A stretch of DNA of 64,000 bases, taken from contig NC_034014.1 in NCBI RefSeq assembly GCF_000346465.2, positions 11,103,582 through 11,167,581 of the forward strand, read 5' to 3'. The position numbers and the translations under genes were made by a program. Shown one piece after another: positions 1 to 10,559 of the stretch; position 1 is the first letter of the stretch; each line of letters opens with the position of its first letter. Below the pieces are notes generated by a model. The model did not search any database. It was given only the letters and a program-made list of their open reading frames with translations, and was not told the DNA's origin. The stretch comes from Prunus persica. Its lineage: Eukaryota > Streptophyta > Magnoliopsida > Rosales > Rosaceae.

Positions 1-567
1 AGGTTTAGGGGGAAGAAAATATATCAATGACTTCATAGGAGTTGACATTGCATTTTTCTGATTTATTTTAAATTTATTTTGAATATTTTGATATAAAAAT
101 AATAAAATATTCTTATCACAACAACAAACCACGTCGGTGTTAATAAATTTTAGACGTTGTAAATTGTAATAGACGACTAAGTTGTTAAAATGACGTCGTT
201 TAAATGAGAAACCATGGCGGATATTTAACTATCCGACGTAAAATATATATTCCACGACTTAACCGCTGTCGTTACAAAGTACTACCCTGAACCCTTAAGA
301 AATTGAAGACGTTGTAAACCATAAACGACTCAATTGTTCAAAGAACGCCGTCTAAATATCCTTTTACGTCGGATTTGTTTAAAACGAAACAACAAAAAAC
401 GACGGCTTTTGACTTTATTACATCGTTGGAAAAGTATTACACGTCGGTTACGCAATTTGTGTGTTTGTTTTTTTTTTAATTTAAGAAAACCTCAACAAAT
501 TTTTACATTATATATTATAGACAAAATTTGTACATTATACATAAATATCAAGTGTTCAATAATTCCC

Positions 568-3500
568 CTATTCCAGGTGAAGGCAAACAAACTCTGACCA
601 TTCATTCCGGACTTCATCAATTGCTTCTTGGGGGTATGGCGCTTCCTGTTTTCCCTTGGCATACTGCATAAACAATGACTATTAGGGTTTATAAATAAAA
701 AGAAATTCAATCACAGACGACGATATTTTTCATAACCGACGTACTATATCTATTCAACGACGGTAATTTTACATGACCGTCGTTAATAATACAAAAAATG
801 ACGTAAAATGTATGAAGGTAATTTCTTCTTACCTTCTTCTCAAACCCCAAGGAAGGATCCATGATGATGTCCCTCATGAAGCGCATCACATAATACCCGC
901 ATTCGACATTGCTGGGTTGCTTTGGTGTGCCTGACAGAGTTTTCCAAATGACTGCCTTACGGCCTGGTCTGGCTATGTGAGAATTATAAATTTTTATAGC
1001 ACTGTTCACAATGTTTTTGGCCTCTTCATCGACCACACGATTTCTTGGCAGAGGATCCAGAAAATAGACGGTTTCTCTCTTTGCTCTTACAATCAGCAAG
1101 ATCCAATGACGGCTGCACAAAATTAATATAAAAACGACGGTTATTTACAATAACGACGTATTATAATATTTCACACGACGAAATAAAGTAGCAATCGACG
1201 ACATTTTACATTTATCACGACGATAAATAACTACCGACGTGGTTAGTAGTTTCAAACGACTCAATAAAATAAAATACCGACGTGGTTAGTTTATACGCTG
1301 TCATTTATTGAAAATCATAAAAACAAAATCCAGTTAAGGAGACTAACCCTGGATTGTAAGGCATCAGGAAAATCTGTTCACCGTCAGTCTTCTGAAGTCG
1401 AGATGCTAGTAGGCGTGATCTGTCAGCTATTGTGCCAGAGCTGGCACTAACTGTAGCAGGGTCGATAAAGCCAACCATGCTGCACATATTTGCTCATTTC
1501 AAAACATCGTGTAAGTGCCTAAATATATAAAATAATATAAACAAGTCAGCACAAAAAAACACACGACGGTTATGTATAACAAAACGACGTATATAAAATT
1601 TCACACGACATACTGAAATAGACAACGACGTTATAATATATTTATCACGACGGTACATACTAACGACGTGGTTAGTTAGTTAAGACGACGCAATAAATAA
1701 ACCAACGACGTATTATTTTAGAATGACAAACCTCATATATACAAAAAAACACACGACGGTTATGTATAACAAAACAACGTATTATTTTAGAATGACAAAC
1801 CTCATATATACAAAAAAACACACGACGGTTATGTATAACAAAACGACGTATTATAAATTTCACACGACGTACTGAAATAGACAACGACGTTATAATATAT
1901 TTATCACGACGGTACATACTAACGACGTGGTTAGTTGGTTAAGACGACGCAATAAATAAACCAACGACGTATTATTTTAGAATGACAAACCTCATATATA
2001 CAGCAATGACAGTGGCTCCTATTTCTTCCATGCCTGCAAATTGTGTAATATCTTCAGGCAGAAGGAAGGTATCGCGCTCTAGACCAAACACCTCCTTATC
2101 AATTGTAAAGTGCAGGGTCTTATCCTGAGGCACGAGTGTCGTTTCCACATAACGACAAAGGGATTTTAAAGAAGATGGCGCCTCCATATTTGAATAATCA
2201 ACAACTTTAATAACCTGTTTAAAGAAATAAAAAAAATGACGTGGTAATTCAATAAAAACGACGGTTTATGGAATAAAACGTCGTCTGAAAAGAATTTAAA
2301 CGACGGTGAAGAAACCGTTGTGGTGAATAATTTATTACGTCTTAAAAAAAATTCCGCCGTCTAAGTTGTAAACAAACGACGGTTTAAAGAAAAATATCGA
2401 CGTCTGGAATTTTGAAAAACAAATAAAAAAGGCAAAGTTATGTGAACATACCTGGTCTTCATCTTCTTTCTCCTTTTCATCTTGTTTTTCTTCTTTCTTC
2501 TCTTCATCTATTACGTCGGGAATGACTAACTCCGTCGTCTAAAAACCACAAAGTTTTAAAAATAACAACGTTTAATGGCGTGTAAAACAAGTAAACTAAA
2601 TACGACGTGGTATTGAAATACGAACGACGGTTTATTTTTAAAATCGTCGTGGTATGTATTTCAAACGACGGTTTTATTAATAATAACGACGTCTAATGGT
2701 TTTTAAAAAAACAGAGAATTCAAAGTTCAGATATGTTACCTTTTCTTCCTGATGTTTCCCATTTTTGGCAGTATCATCCTCAAAATGCTGGGATCTCACA
2801 TCACCTCCAGAGCAGCTTGCTTTGTCAGAATTGGATTTTTGGGACTTTGGCTAATTCTAGGTTTAAGCATGCTTGGATCAAAATTGGGAATTAATTGGGA
2901 AAGCTGACTCAGGAAATGCTCCCTCTCAGCCTCTACCAATTGTTTCGTTCTAGCCTCCATCCTTAAAGCCTCTTCCCTTGCCTTAGCTTCCATCTTTTTA
3001 GTCTCTTCTTGAAGGAGAACTCTTAAACTGTCCTTCAAACGGTCGTCAAAGCTCACTCTCTGTGGTTTGGGTAAATTGAAATATTGCCTTGGTGAGATCC
3101 CAGCACCTACTCCTCTCACTCTGCCTGGATGCTCGGGGCCCAAAGCCATGGTCAGCACATCATTGCTGCCAGAAACAGTGACTTTGCCTTCCGAGACTTG
3201 TTTTTGCAATTCATCCTAAAACAAAGATATATAAAAAAGTAAGAACAAAAACACACGACGGTTATTTATATACAAACGACGTATTATATAATTTCACACG
3301 ACGCAATAACATATAAATCGACGTTATTATAATTTATCACGACGGTAGTTTTTAAACCGATGTGGTTAGTTTTTAAAACGACGAAATGAATAAACCACCG
3401 ACGTCTTATGCTTTATTTACAGATAACAGAGGGATGATTCAATATTCACACCTTTAACGACCTTGTTTAAAACATTTCGACGTAGTAATTCAATACAAAC

Positions 3501-4508
3501 GACGCGAAAATGAACCACCGACATCTTATGCTATAATTACAGAAAACAGAGTAGTGATTCCTGATTTAGACCTTTAACGACGTTTTTTAAAAAATTTCGA
3601 CGTGGTAATATCATTCACACGACGCAAAATATAACATAAGACGTAATAAGAATTATTCACAGTTTAATAAAAATTTAAAACAGAGTGAGTAGGCTTACAA
3701 TTAATTTTGCTTTCTCTGCCACCTTTGGATCCGGGATGTTACCATGTTTGTCCTGTCTAGCTCTCTTCCATAAGGTAGATCGATCAATTTCTACCCCAGG
3801 CATGGTTTCCTCCAATTGATCCTCCAAACCAGCATATCCTTTTCGAGACAATCGATGATTGTACTCAAGTTTCTCCCTAATCTGTGCATGTTGAGAATGC
3901 ACAGACTCAAAATCTTTGGATAACCTTGAAGCTACAAAGGCATCCCATTGTGCTTTCTCTATGAATTTATATGTTTCAGGGGGTTGGCTTAATCTCTCCC
4001 TGTCATTGGTGTATGGAAGGATATATTGCCTCGTTAGTGTAGACTTGAAATCCTTCCATTTCTTGGCAGCAGAAGCTAACACAGAGCTCTTGCCCCCTTG
4101 ACCTACCACAAAAGCAATGTCAACTGCTTCCCAAATCTGCTCCTTTATATCCTTAGGGATTTGAGCCCATTTCATGTCCACAAGTGGAACTCTGGAGCGT
4201 GCCAACACACCAATGTAGGACTGCATCTCACTATGTGCTTGGCCAATTCCTTTCCCTCTTTTATTGTACTCAACAATTGGCCTCAGTTTCTGAAGTTTTC
4301 TCTTCACAACACGAGGCATTGTGCACATACCTCGACCAGACTTTGAATCATCAGAGATTGTTGTCGTGCTGGTTCGTTCTGTCTCAGCAGATGATGAAGC
4401 AAACTTCATCTTCTTCGAAGGCTTCACTTGAGGAGGTACCATTCCAAGGTCCTTACCTCCATTTTTCTTGGAGCCAGAATCCTTACTTTGGTCTTGGTGA
4501 GAAACCAT
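568..4508 (-). CDS. CACTA-encoded plant transposase-like / Ulp1 cysteine protease protein (7 exons)
   Basis: Exons on the minus strand: 3699-4508, 2740(or 2805)-3215, 2452-2507, 1991-2214, 1348-1479, 833-1112 and 568-663. Start ATG at 4508; the reading upstream of it begins only with TTG. Exon 1 (270 codons) resembles the plant Ptta/En/Spm transposase-associated region (GKGIGQAHSEMQSYIGVLAR, KWKDFKSTLTR). Exon 2 is Lys/Glu-rich and probably coiled coil, exon 3 encodes an acidic/basic stretch. Exons 4-7 form a peptidase C48 (Ulp1-like SUMO protease) domain: His in RHWILLIV, Asp in YFLDPL, Cys in NVECGYYV. The junctions of exons 3 to 7 keep phase exactly (for example AAT CCA GG|C CGT CAT). The exon 2 to 3 join does not close in frame with any donor I see: there is a TGA at 2796-2798 and two candidate donors. 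The gene may therefore be broken there, or an exon is missed. Confidence 0.8.
1551..1999. repeat. Tandem duplication 190/69/190 bp inside an intron of the CACTA gene
   Basis: Three head-to-tail units start with the same ACAAAAAAACACACGACGG and end with CAAACCTCATATAT: 1551-1740, 1741-1809 and 1810-1999. The middle unit has lost about 120 bp internally. Each unit copies the splice donor region of exon 4 (minus GAG|GTTTGTC), so the intron contains extra donor-like sites. Confidence 0.85.
3395..3634. repeat. Two tandem 120-bp units in CACTA intron 1
   Basis: Unit 1 (3395-3514) and unit 2 (3515-3634) both start CCACCGAC(G/A)TCTTATGCT, carry an ACAGAxAACAGAG segment and end in a CGACGTxGTAAT stretch. 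They are diverged, so this is an older duplication. Confidence 0.75.
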
Positions 4509-5984
4509 TTTTACAGACAAAACTGCAAATGAAAATATTTCAGGAAAAGATTAAGAACACAAACGACAGTTATTAATAAAATACGACGTATGATATGATT
4601 TTAAACGACGCAATGAAATAATATCAGACGTAATAAATGTTTAAAACCAAGGTAATTAAACAACGACGAAATAATTAACTATAAACGACGTGATAATTAA
4701 CTATAAACGACGAAATATTTATATAACGTCGTGGTATTGATGTTCACACGACGTCAGTCGTAATATACCGTCGTCTATATAAGGATCCAAAACCCTTCTT
4801 TCTTTCTCTGTGAATGTTTGATTGCAGATTTGATTTTTCTGAACCATGGTTTTTGTTTTCTAATTTGATAAAATACAAGGCCAAAAAAGAAAGTTTTGGA
4901 ATCTTATATAGACGACGGTATTTTAATATGACGTCGTGGTATTAACATTCACACGACGTAAAACAATAAGATACTGTCGTCTATATTAGATACCAACCCT
5001 ACTTTCTTTTTCTTTTTATTTTATCAAATTAGGGAAAAACAAAAACCATTGTTCAGAGAAATCAAACCTGCAATTAAACAAGCAAATAAAAAAAAGACTA
5101 TAATTTTAAAAACAACTTTGTCAATTTTCAGACGACGCTAGAACGACTGATGAACCGTCGTGGTCTACATATTTAACCACGTACATAAGAAGCTACCGTC
5201 GTCTTATTTAGTTGAGGTAGTTGTCTTCAAAGTTGGAAACTTTCCCTCTTTGTCTGTATATTTTATCGAACTTGGAAAGAAGTAAAATGATTTTGGCCAG
5301 AAAAAAGGTAAAAAGATTTTTCAAACAAAAAACGTATGAGCATGCAAAACAGCAACCAAAATAGTGAAAATGAAAGCTTACCTTTTGCGTGCAATGAAAG
5401 CAAGAGGAAGATTATGTTTAAGTTCAGAGACGACGAAGAAGACGAGAAGAAGACGATGAGATACTTTGACAGTGCTCTGACAAGGAAAAAAGTCTAAAAG
5501 TTTTCTCTGGGAGATTGAACTTTTTAATCGGGTTTGGAAACAGCGCATGTGTATGTCCGGTAGACGAAAAGTTGCTCACATATAAAACCATTTCAAAAAA
5601 ATAATACGGCGGTTACATATAACTACGACGTATAAATTATAAAATACGACGGTACATTTAACTTCGGACGTGGTAAATAAATACGACAGTAGTGTTGTAG
5701 GTACCGTCGTAGTAAACTCAAAAATTAAAGTACATAAGTAATAACTCGCGTCATGGTAGATTATTTAACATGTCGTTTTTATTAATGTACCGACGTGGAT
5801 TTCTGTAATATACGTCGATCATACCGACGTTGATTTTACAATTTAAACGGCGGTTTTTTTGTAAGGACTGCCGTTGGTTTTAAAAATTTATTCTATAAAT
5901 TTGTCGCTTTCATTCATTTTCGGTTTACATTTAGGGTTCCAAGTTCTTCCTCTCTCAGTCTCTCACGTCTCAAAGACAATAATT

Positions 5985-6368
5985 TGGATGTCTTTCTCAA
6001 AGAGAAATTGAGCTTACTCGCATCAAATATATGTCCACAAGAAGAAGCTTGTCAACTCGCCTTCTCACTTCCTTGATCAAGCCTGATAGGACACTTAGTG
6101 CTTCTGAATACTCCTTGCTTTCCATCAAATGAGATGCAAGCCTGGCCTCCACTCGCTGTCGAAGGAAAGTTCGCTTCTCAGGGAAATCTGCTTGATTTTC
6201 TTGGCTAAGAAGATCCGTCAGATTTGTGATAGCCTCTTCCTTTATCCGTAGAGCTTCAGAAGAAGAAGATGGGTTTCAAGAATGCGATAAAGAATAGAAA
6301 TGGCTTCAGATGGCCTCTAAAGCATGAGCAATCGAATCAGTAGTTGCTGAGAGATATGATGAAGACAT
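5985..6368 (-). pseudogene. Captured fragment of 26S proteasome subunit RPN6 (PSMD11) gene
   Basis: Read on the minus strand from an ATG at 6368 this gives MSSSYLSATTDSIAHALEA, then EAISILYRILETPSSSSEA, then a join to EKRTFLRQRVEARLA, then KEYSEALSVLSGLIKEVRR and VDKLLLVDIYL. This is the N-terminal PCI-subunit region of RPN6, a lid component of the 26S proteasome. It is not functional: a frame break follows ALEA, roughly 50 residues are missing between LLSQENQA and EKRTFLRQ, and it stops near 5985. CGACG motifs of the CACTA element lie on both sides, so it is inside the transposon. Identification is from memory of the family sequence; the exact donor gene is unknown. Confidence 0.85.
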
Positions 6369-6544
6369 TGTCAATGCTTTGAACTATACAAGTCCTGCAG
6401 AAAGATAAAGGACCAAACTGTTAAAGAAACTGAAACAACGGAGGTTTTCTGTTCTACCGTCGTCTTTTCTCGTCGTCTATATTAAGGTAAGATGACGGTA
6501 GATTTATAATTACCGACGTAGATTATTTTGTTAAACGTCGTTAA

Positions 6545-7060
6545 GTGTACTACAACCGACGTGGATTTTATTTTTAAATTATAAATAGAGTTTTTTTTCC
6601 CGAATTCTTTCAGTTTTAGTTTTCAATTACAAAGCGTGATAAATAGATTTTTCTTTCCCGAGGAAATTTAAAATGAGGGAAATTAATGTTCTAGAATTTG
6701 TAAACTAACACGACGCAATATTACTAACCCGAGAAAATTATAAATAGATTTTGCTTTCCCGAATAAATTTTAAATTAATTCAGTTTGAAACAACGACGGT
6801 TTTTTGTTATGCCGTCGTTTTTAACTAACACGACGCAATATTTGTTTTGCGACGTAGAATCTTTTCATTTAACGTTGTTGTGTTTAATATAACCGACGTG
6901 GATTTGAATTTTTAAATTATGAATAGAATTTTTTTTCCCGTGACCTTTCAGTTTATTTTTCAATTACAGTGCGTTATAAATAGAGTTTTTTTTTTTCCGG
7001 AGGAAATTTAAAATGAAGGAAATTAATGTTCTGGAATATATAAAGTTTCTTTTTTGGAGG
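6545..7060. repeat. Imperfect direct repeat (~150 bp arms, ~350 bp apart) in CACTA right arm
   Basis: The segment TTAAATTATAAATAGAG, a T/C-rich run, TTTCAGTTT, ATTACAxxGCGT, GGAAATTTAAAATGA and AATTAATGTTCT occurs at about 6570-6700 and again at about 6910-7045, with a shorter partial copy at 6730-6790. Non-coding. Confidence 0.75.
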
Positions 7061-8066
7061 ACAGATTTAAATAAAATAAGAATATAAAAACAACGACTGT
7101 TTTTTTATTACTGTCGTCGTTTTTCGTCGTCTTAAGTAAGACTAAGACGATGTAATATATTTGTTTAGCGACGTTGATTTTTTTTTAAACGTCGTTAGGT
7201 ATAATATAACCGTCGTTGAAAATTGTCTCTCTGATTGCAAATTTGCAACGACGTTAGGTATAATATTTGTAGATACACAAACGCACACACATCATCAACT
7301 TCCAAAAAATTGTCTCTCTAATTGCAAATCTGTGTCATCTGTTAAGATTATGATGTGGAACAGAGTTCCATCTGGTAAGATTTCGTAACCCTTGGGATCT
7401 CAGACAAATCTGATTATGTCGGCGGTTTTCTATATAAACCGTCGTGGTTATTTCAATTCTTGTCATTAAGTAGATCTACCGACGTAGGATAAGAAAATCA
7501 AAGAAAAAAATTGTTAACAAAAATTCTTATTAAGACGACGGTTAAAATTAAAGGTACGACGTATAAAATGAATAAATACGACATTAAATTTTATTGTACG
7601 ATTTAAAGATAACGTCGTAGAACTATACGAGAATGACGTACATATATTTATATTTTCCGTCGTTGTACATTAATTTAATACGGCGATATTTTGTATTTTA
7701 AAGCCGTGGATTTGTTTGTAATTATACGGCGTCTTATACGAAAACCTCGTCGTGTTATTTTATGAGTAAAAACGGCAGTTTTTATTGAAATTGTCGTCTT
7801 TACTTTCTACGTCGGTCGATTCATAACTTCTGCCGTTCTTTGTTGGCATTGATTTTACACTGCGGAAATCTGTTTCAAATAGACGTCGGTTGTTTAATTA
7901 TGTACGTCGTTGTTTTTGAACAGCCATTTGAATCTCCATTTTTTAGTTGTCTAAGGTTGTATTACACGACATTGTTTTTAGAACCGTCGTCTTTTTAAAA
8001 ACCACGATGGTTTTCACTTAGACCGTCGTTGTTTTCTGGTCGTCTTTTTCACTTTTTGTAGTAGTG

Positions 8067-8820
8067 CCAAGGGCCTTTTGCCTAGGCAACTCTTAGTGCT
8101 GGAAGTGCTCTTGGTGAGGTTGTAAGCTTTACCATTATGGTGTGATCTTAATTCAAAAGCTAGTAAGCATATTTTTATTTAGTTATAAATTACAACCGGC
8201 TTGTGTGTAGATATGCAAGTGCAAATAGGTGTGTAAGTTTAGATTGGCTATGGGGTCTACGATTTGAGGTTGGTGTCGTTAATTACAAACTATATTGTAC
8301 GATGAATTGTTGGGCTGTTAAAACTAGGCTACCCCAATGAAAATAATAATTGTATCCATATTTATGGTATGTTTTATTATCAGAAATAGGGAACAAATTG
8401 GGGAATTTTAGGAATGGAGGAGCTAGGAAGAATCATTTACATTAAAATATTTACTAACCATATGAAATTAGCAGATGATTGGAGATGAATCAGAATCTGA
8501 ACTAATTTGATTACTAAATGTCTTGCACATATAAATTAGGGAGACTTTGGAAAAACCCAAAGGAGAGAGAAATTTTTTAAAAGAAGTCAAAATAGACAAA
8601 ATTGTCCTTATTTATTTTTGGATTTCTTAATGAATCATTTACATTTGCATGTCTTTGATTTGAAAGTCGAGAGGTTTTTCTGTCTTTTTTGAAAAAGGTT
8701 TGGCTTTTTCCAAAAGTGAAAGTTTTTTTATGGCTAAAACCTAAATTTACTTATAAATTATATATTTTCTTCACCAACTTAGCTACTGAAAAAATTAATT
8801 GACAATACCTTATTTTATAA
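8067..8820. other. Gene-free sequence
   Basis: This is the unique-looking flank of the CACTA insertion. I see no coding potential, RNA gene or clear repeat. Confidence 0.5.
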
Positions 8821-9165
8821 CTAGTCACCACACCAGAACACATCTATCACGGCGCACAAAGCACGTCATGAATTATCATTCATGATGCGAAACATGCAAG
8901 CAGTAAAAGCCCTCGTCGTAAATAGTGTTCCTCAATCACGGCGTGCATGAACGTTGTTATAAAAACTTAAGACGACGTTTCCTGTGAGACATAATTCAGT
9001 TGGAGCAATTACGACACGCTTTGTGCGCCTTAAAAGAATAATTACGGCGTGTTCTGCACGCCTTCTTAAATGACTAATTATGGCATAGAATGCATGCCAT
9101 AAAAGAGTAATTAATTCTCATTTAAGACGTTCAATGCACGCCATATTTAACTTTAAATTTTTTTA
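8821..9165. repeat. Second motif array (GCACGCC/GGCGTGC type), probable transposon end relic
   Basis: Short motifs of the type GGCGTGCA, GCACGCC, CGGCGCACAAAGCACG and its inverse (CACGCTTTGTGCGCC) recur every 20-40 bp in both orientations, mixed with AATTA spacers. This looks like the subterminal repeats of a different CACTA-like element. No intact terminus was identified, so the family is a guess. Confidence 0.45.
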
Positions 9166-9218
9166 AAAAAATTATTAATTCCTTGCGCTCTTGTTTCATA
9201 TTTACAATATACTTATAT

Positions 9219-9351
9219 GCAAATGACCCACTAGTGTAGTAGTTTGGAGTATTTACTATCTCAGGCAAGGTCCTGAGTTCGAATCCTAGCATCCGTGTTG
9301 TGTGTGTGAGTTTAATATGCTATCGCCCCTTTCAATAGGAAAGATCCTCAA
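9219..9351 (+). mobile_element. tRNA-derived SINE with 15-bp target duplication
   Basis: A 133-bp element begins GCAAATGACCCACTAGTGTAG, has an RNA polymerase III box-B-like GAGTTCGAATCC near the middle and ends TCGCCCCTTTCAATAGGAAAG. It is bounded by perfect 15-bp direct repeats ACAATATACTTATAT (9204-9218 and 9352-9366). A diverged inverse copy lies at 46041-46168. Confidence 0.85.
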
Positions 9352-9369
9352 ACAATATACTTATATCAT

Positions 9370-10342
9370 TTGTTACTACCCAAATTTACAATAACTAGTA
9401 CACAGCCTCCAACTCATTCACTCATAATAATGCTGCCAAACCTACAATGTAACCTATGCAAAAACCTCATGATAGCACTGGCAGTAGACATCATCTTACA
9501 AGAATCAAACTCAAACTCACACTTGATCTACCACCTGCATTTTGTTTGAAAACTCATTTTAGCAACTTAACCATTGTAATTTGTCAAAGGAAAAACCTCA
9601 TAATAGAAGGGCAAAACTAAGCCTGAATGTTATGATTGAAGTGTGCATCATTAAGGAAAGAATTTGCCAAAGGAAAGAATAAAAACAAAACAAAACAAGA
9701 ATATTAGAAGACAGGATGTTATGATTGAAGTGTGCATTATAAAGGAAAATGGTGGAAAAAATGTGTCTCCTGTATATCCAGAAAATCGTTTGTATATACC
9801 TTTTCATCAACAACAAAAATGGACAGAGGCATAACTTGTTGTTCTTCACTTTGTTATTTACACAAAAACAATCACTTTTCACTGGAACAATTTATATCCT
9901 GAAAAGACAGATGAAGCATCAAACGTGCAAGAACCAGATACATGACTGATAGATTTTACCTCAAATGTTTCCTCTACTGCCATATCATCCAAAAGAAGTA
10001 TGAAAGAAAAAAATGCCACATGAAAGTTGCCTGATCTATACTAAATTTTGCAGATTGAAATTGTTGCATTTGATGGGTATTCTGGAACTTGTCAGCGCCA
10101 TCTAGAGCATGATAAACAAAAAAATTTCTGAAGTTAAACAGGAAACTGCAAGTTCCTAATATAAAGTACATAACTTTTTTATTCTTATATGAATTGGAAC
10201 ATTTGAGCAGGATTTTACCTCTCTCAAACTCTGAATAACAAGTTGAATTTGTCTCTGGAGTATTTGTCTCTGAACATTTCAGCAACATAATGCTTACAAC
10301 CAAAGAACACAGATGAGATATAATATCTCTGAGCTGAAATGG
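9370..10342. other. Gene-free sequence downstream of the DMC1 fragment
   Basis: The region is AT-rich. A 25-bp sentence (TTATGATTGAAGTGTGCAT) is repeated at about 9629 and 9719. Open frames here have no recognisable product, and I found no further DMC1 exons. Confidence 0.5.
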
Positions 10343-10543
10343 TTTTCAGCAGCTTCGCATATCTTATCAACTTTAGTCTCAGATAAACCTTTGATTCCAG
10401 TCAAGTTCTGCCAAACAGAAATCAGAGTAAGGAATCGGACCTTAACATGCTCAGTGTTTGACCCTCTTCGTATGCATCATCAAGCCATTGCAGGTGTAGA
10501 TCCCAGCGTATTCAAGCTTCTTAATATCTCCGGCATTGATTCC
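10343..10543 (-). pseudogene. Fragment of meiotic recombinase gene DMC1 (two exon pieces)
   Basis: Exon piece 1 (10463-10543, minus) reads [18 protein letters not shown] and LMMHTKR after an AG acceptor (TTGCTTAG). A GT...CAG intron of only 55 nt (10408-10462) follows. Exon piece 2 (10343-10407) reads NLTGIKGLSETKVDK and ICEAAE, then homology stops. This is the helix-hairpin-helix N-terminal domain of the RecA/RAD51-family protein DMC1. The start exon, the Walker motifs and the rest of the protein are absent within reach, so this is a genomic (intron-containing) fragment and not a retrocopy. The gene presumably has an intact copy elsewhere. A 5'-UTR-like CT/GA-rich stretch at 11060-11160 may be unrelated. 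Confidence 0.85.
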
Positions 10544-10559
10544 CTAAGCAAGCAATCAC

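Larger units (their letters stand above)
1..8066 (-). mobile_element. CACTA (En/Spm-type) DNA transposon, truncated by window start
   Basis: The right terminus is visible: read on the minus strand from 8066 it begins CACTACTACAAAAAGTG, the classic plant CACTA terminal inverted repeat. The other terminus lies left of base 1, so neither the 3-bp target duplication nor full length can be confirmed (flanking bases 8067-8069 are CCA). Inside are a multi-exon gene with an En/Spm-type N-terminal region and a Ulp1 protease domain (568-4508, minus), a captured RPN6 fragment (5985-6368) and CGACG/CGTCG motifs spaced about 20-27 bp apart through all non-coding parts. No tnp2-type transposase gene is seen in this part; it may lie outside the window or be absent. 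Family assignment rests on the terminus plus the gene content. Confidence 0.88.

Noticed and set aside
334..597. Plus-strand open frame rich in Arg/Lys/Leu
   Set aside because: It lies over the CGACG motif array and the last exon of the minus-strand Ulp1 gene. Its composition reflects the repeat words, and there is no recognisable domain.
9749..10303. Open frames on both strands near the DMC1 fragment
   Set aside because: They do not match the DMC1 continuation or any family I recognise, and the region is AT-rich with many chance frames.
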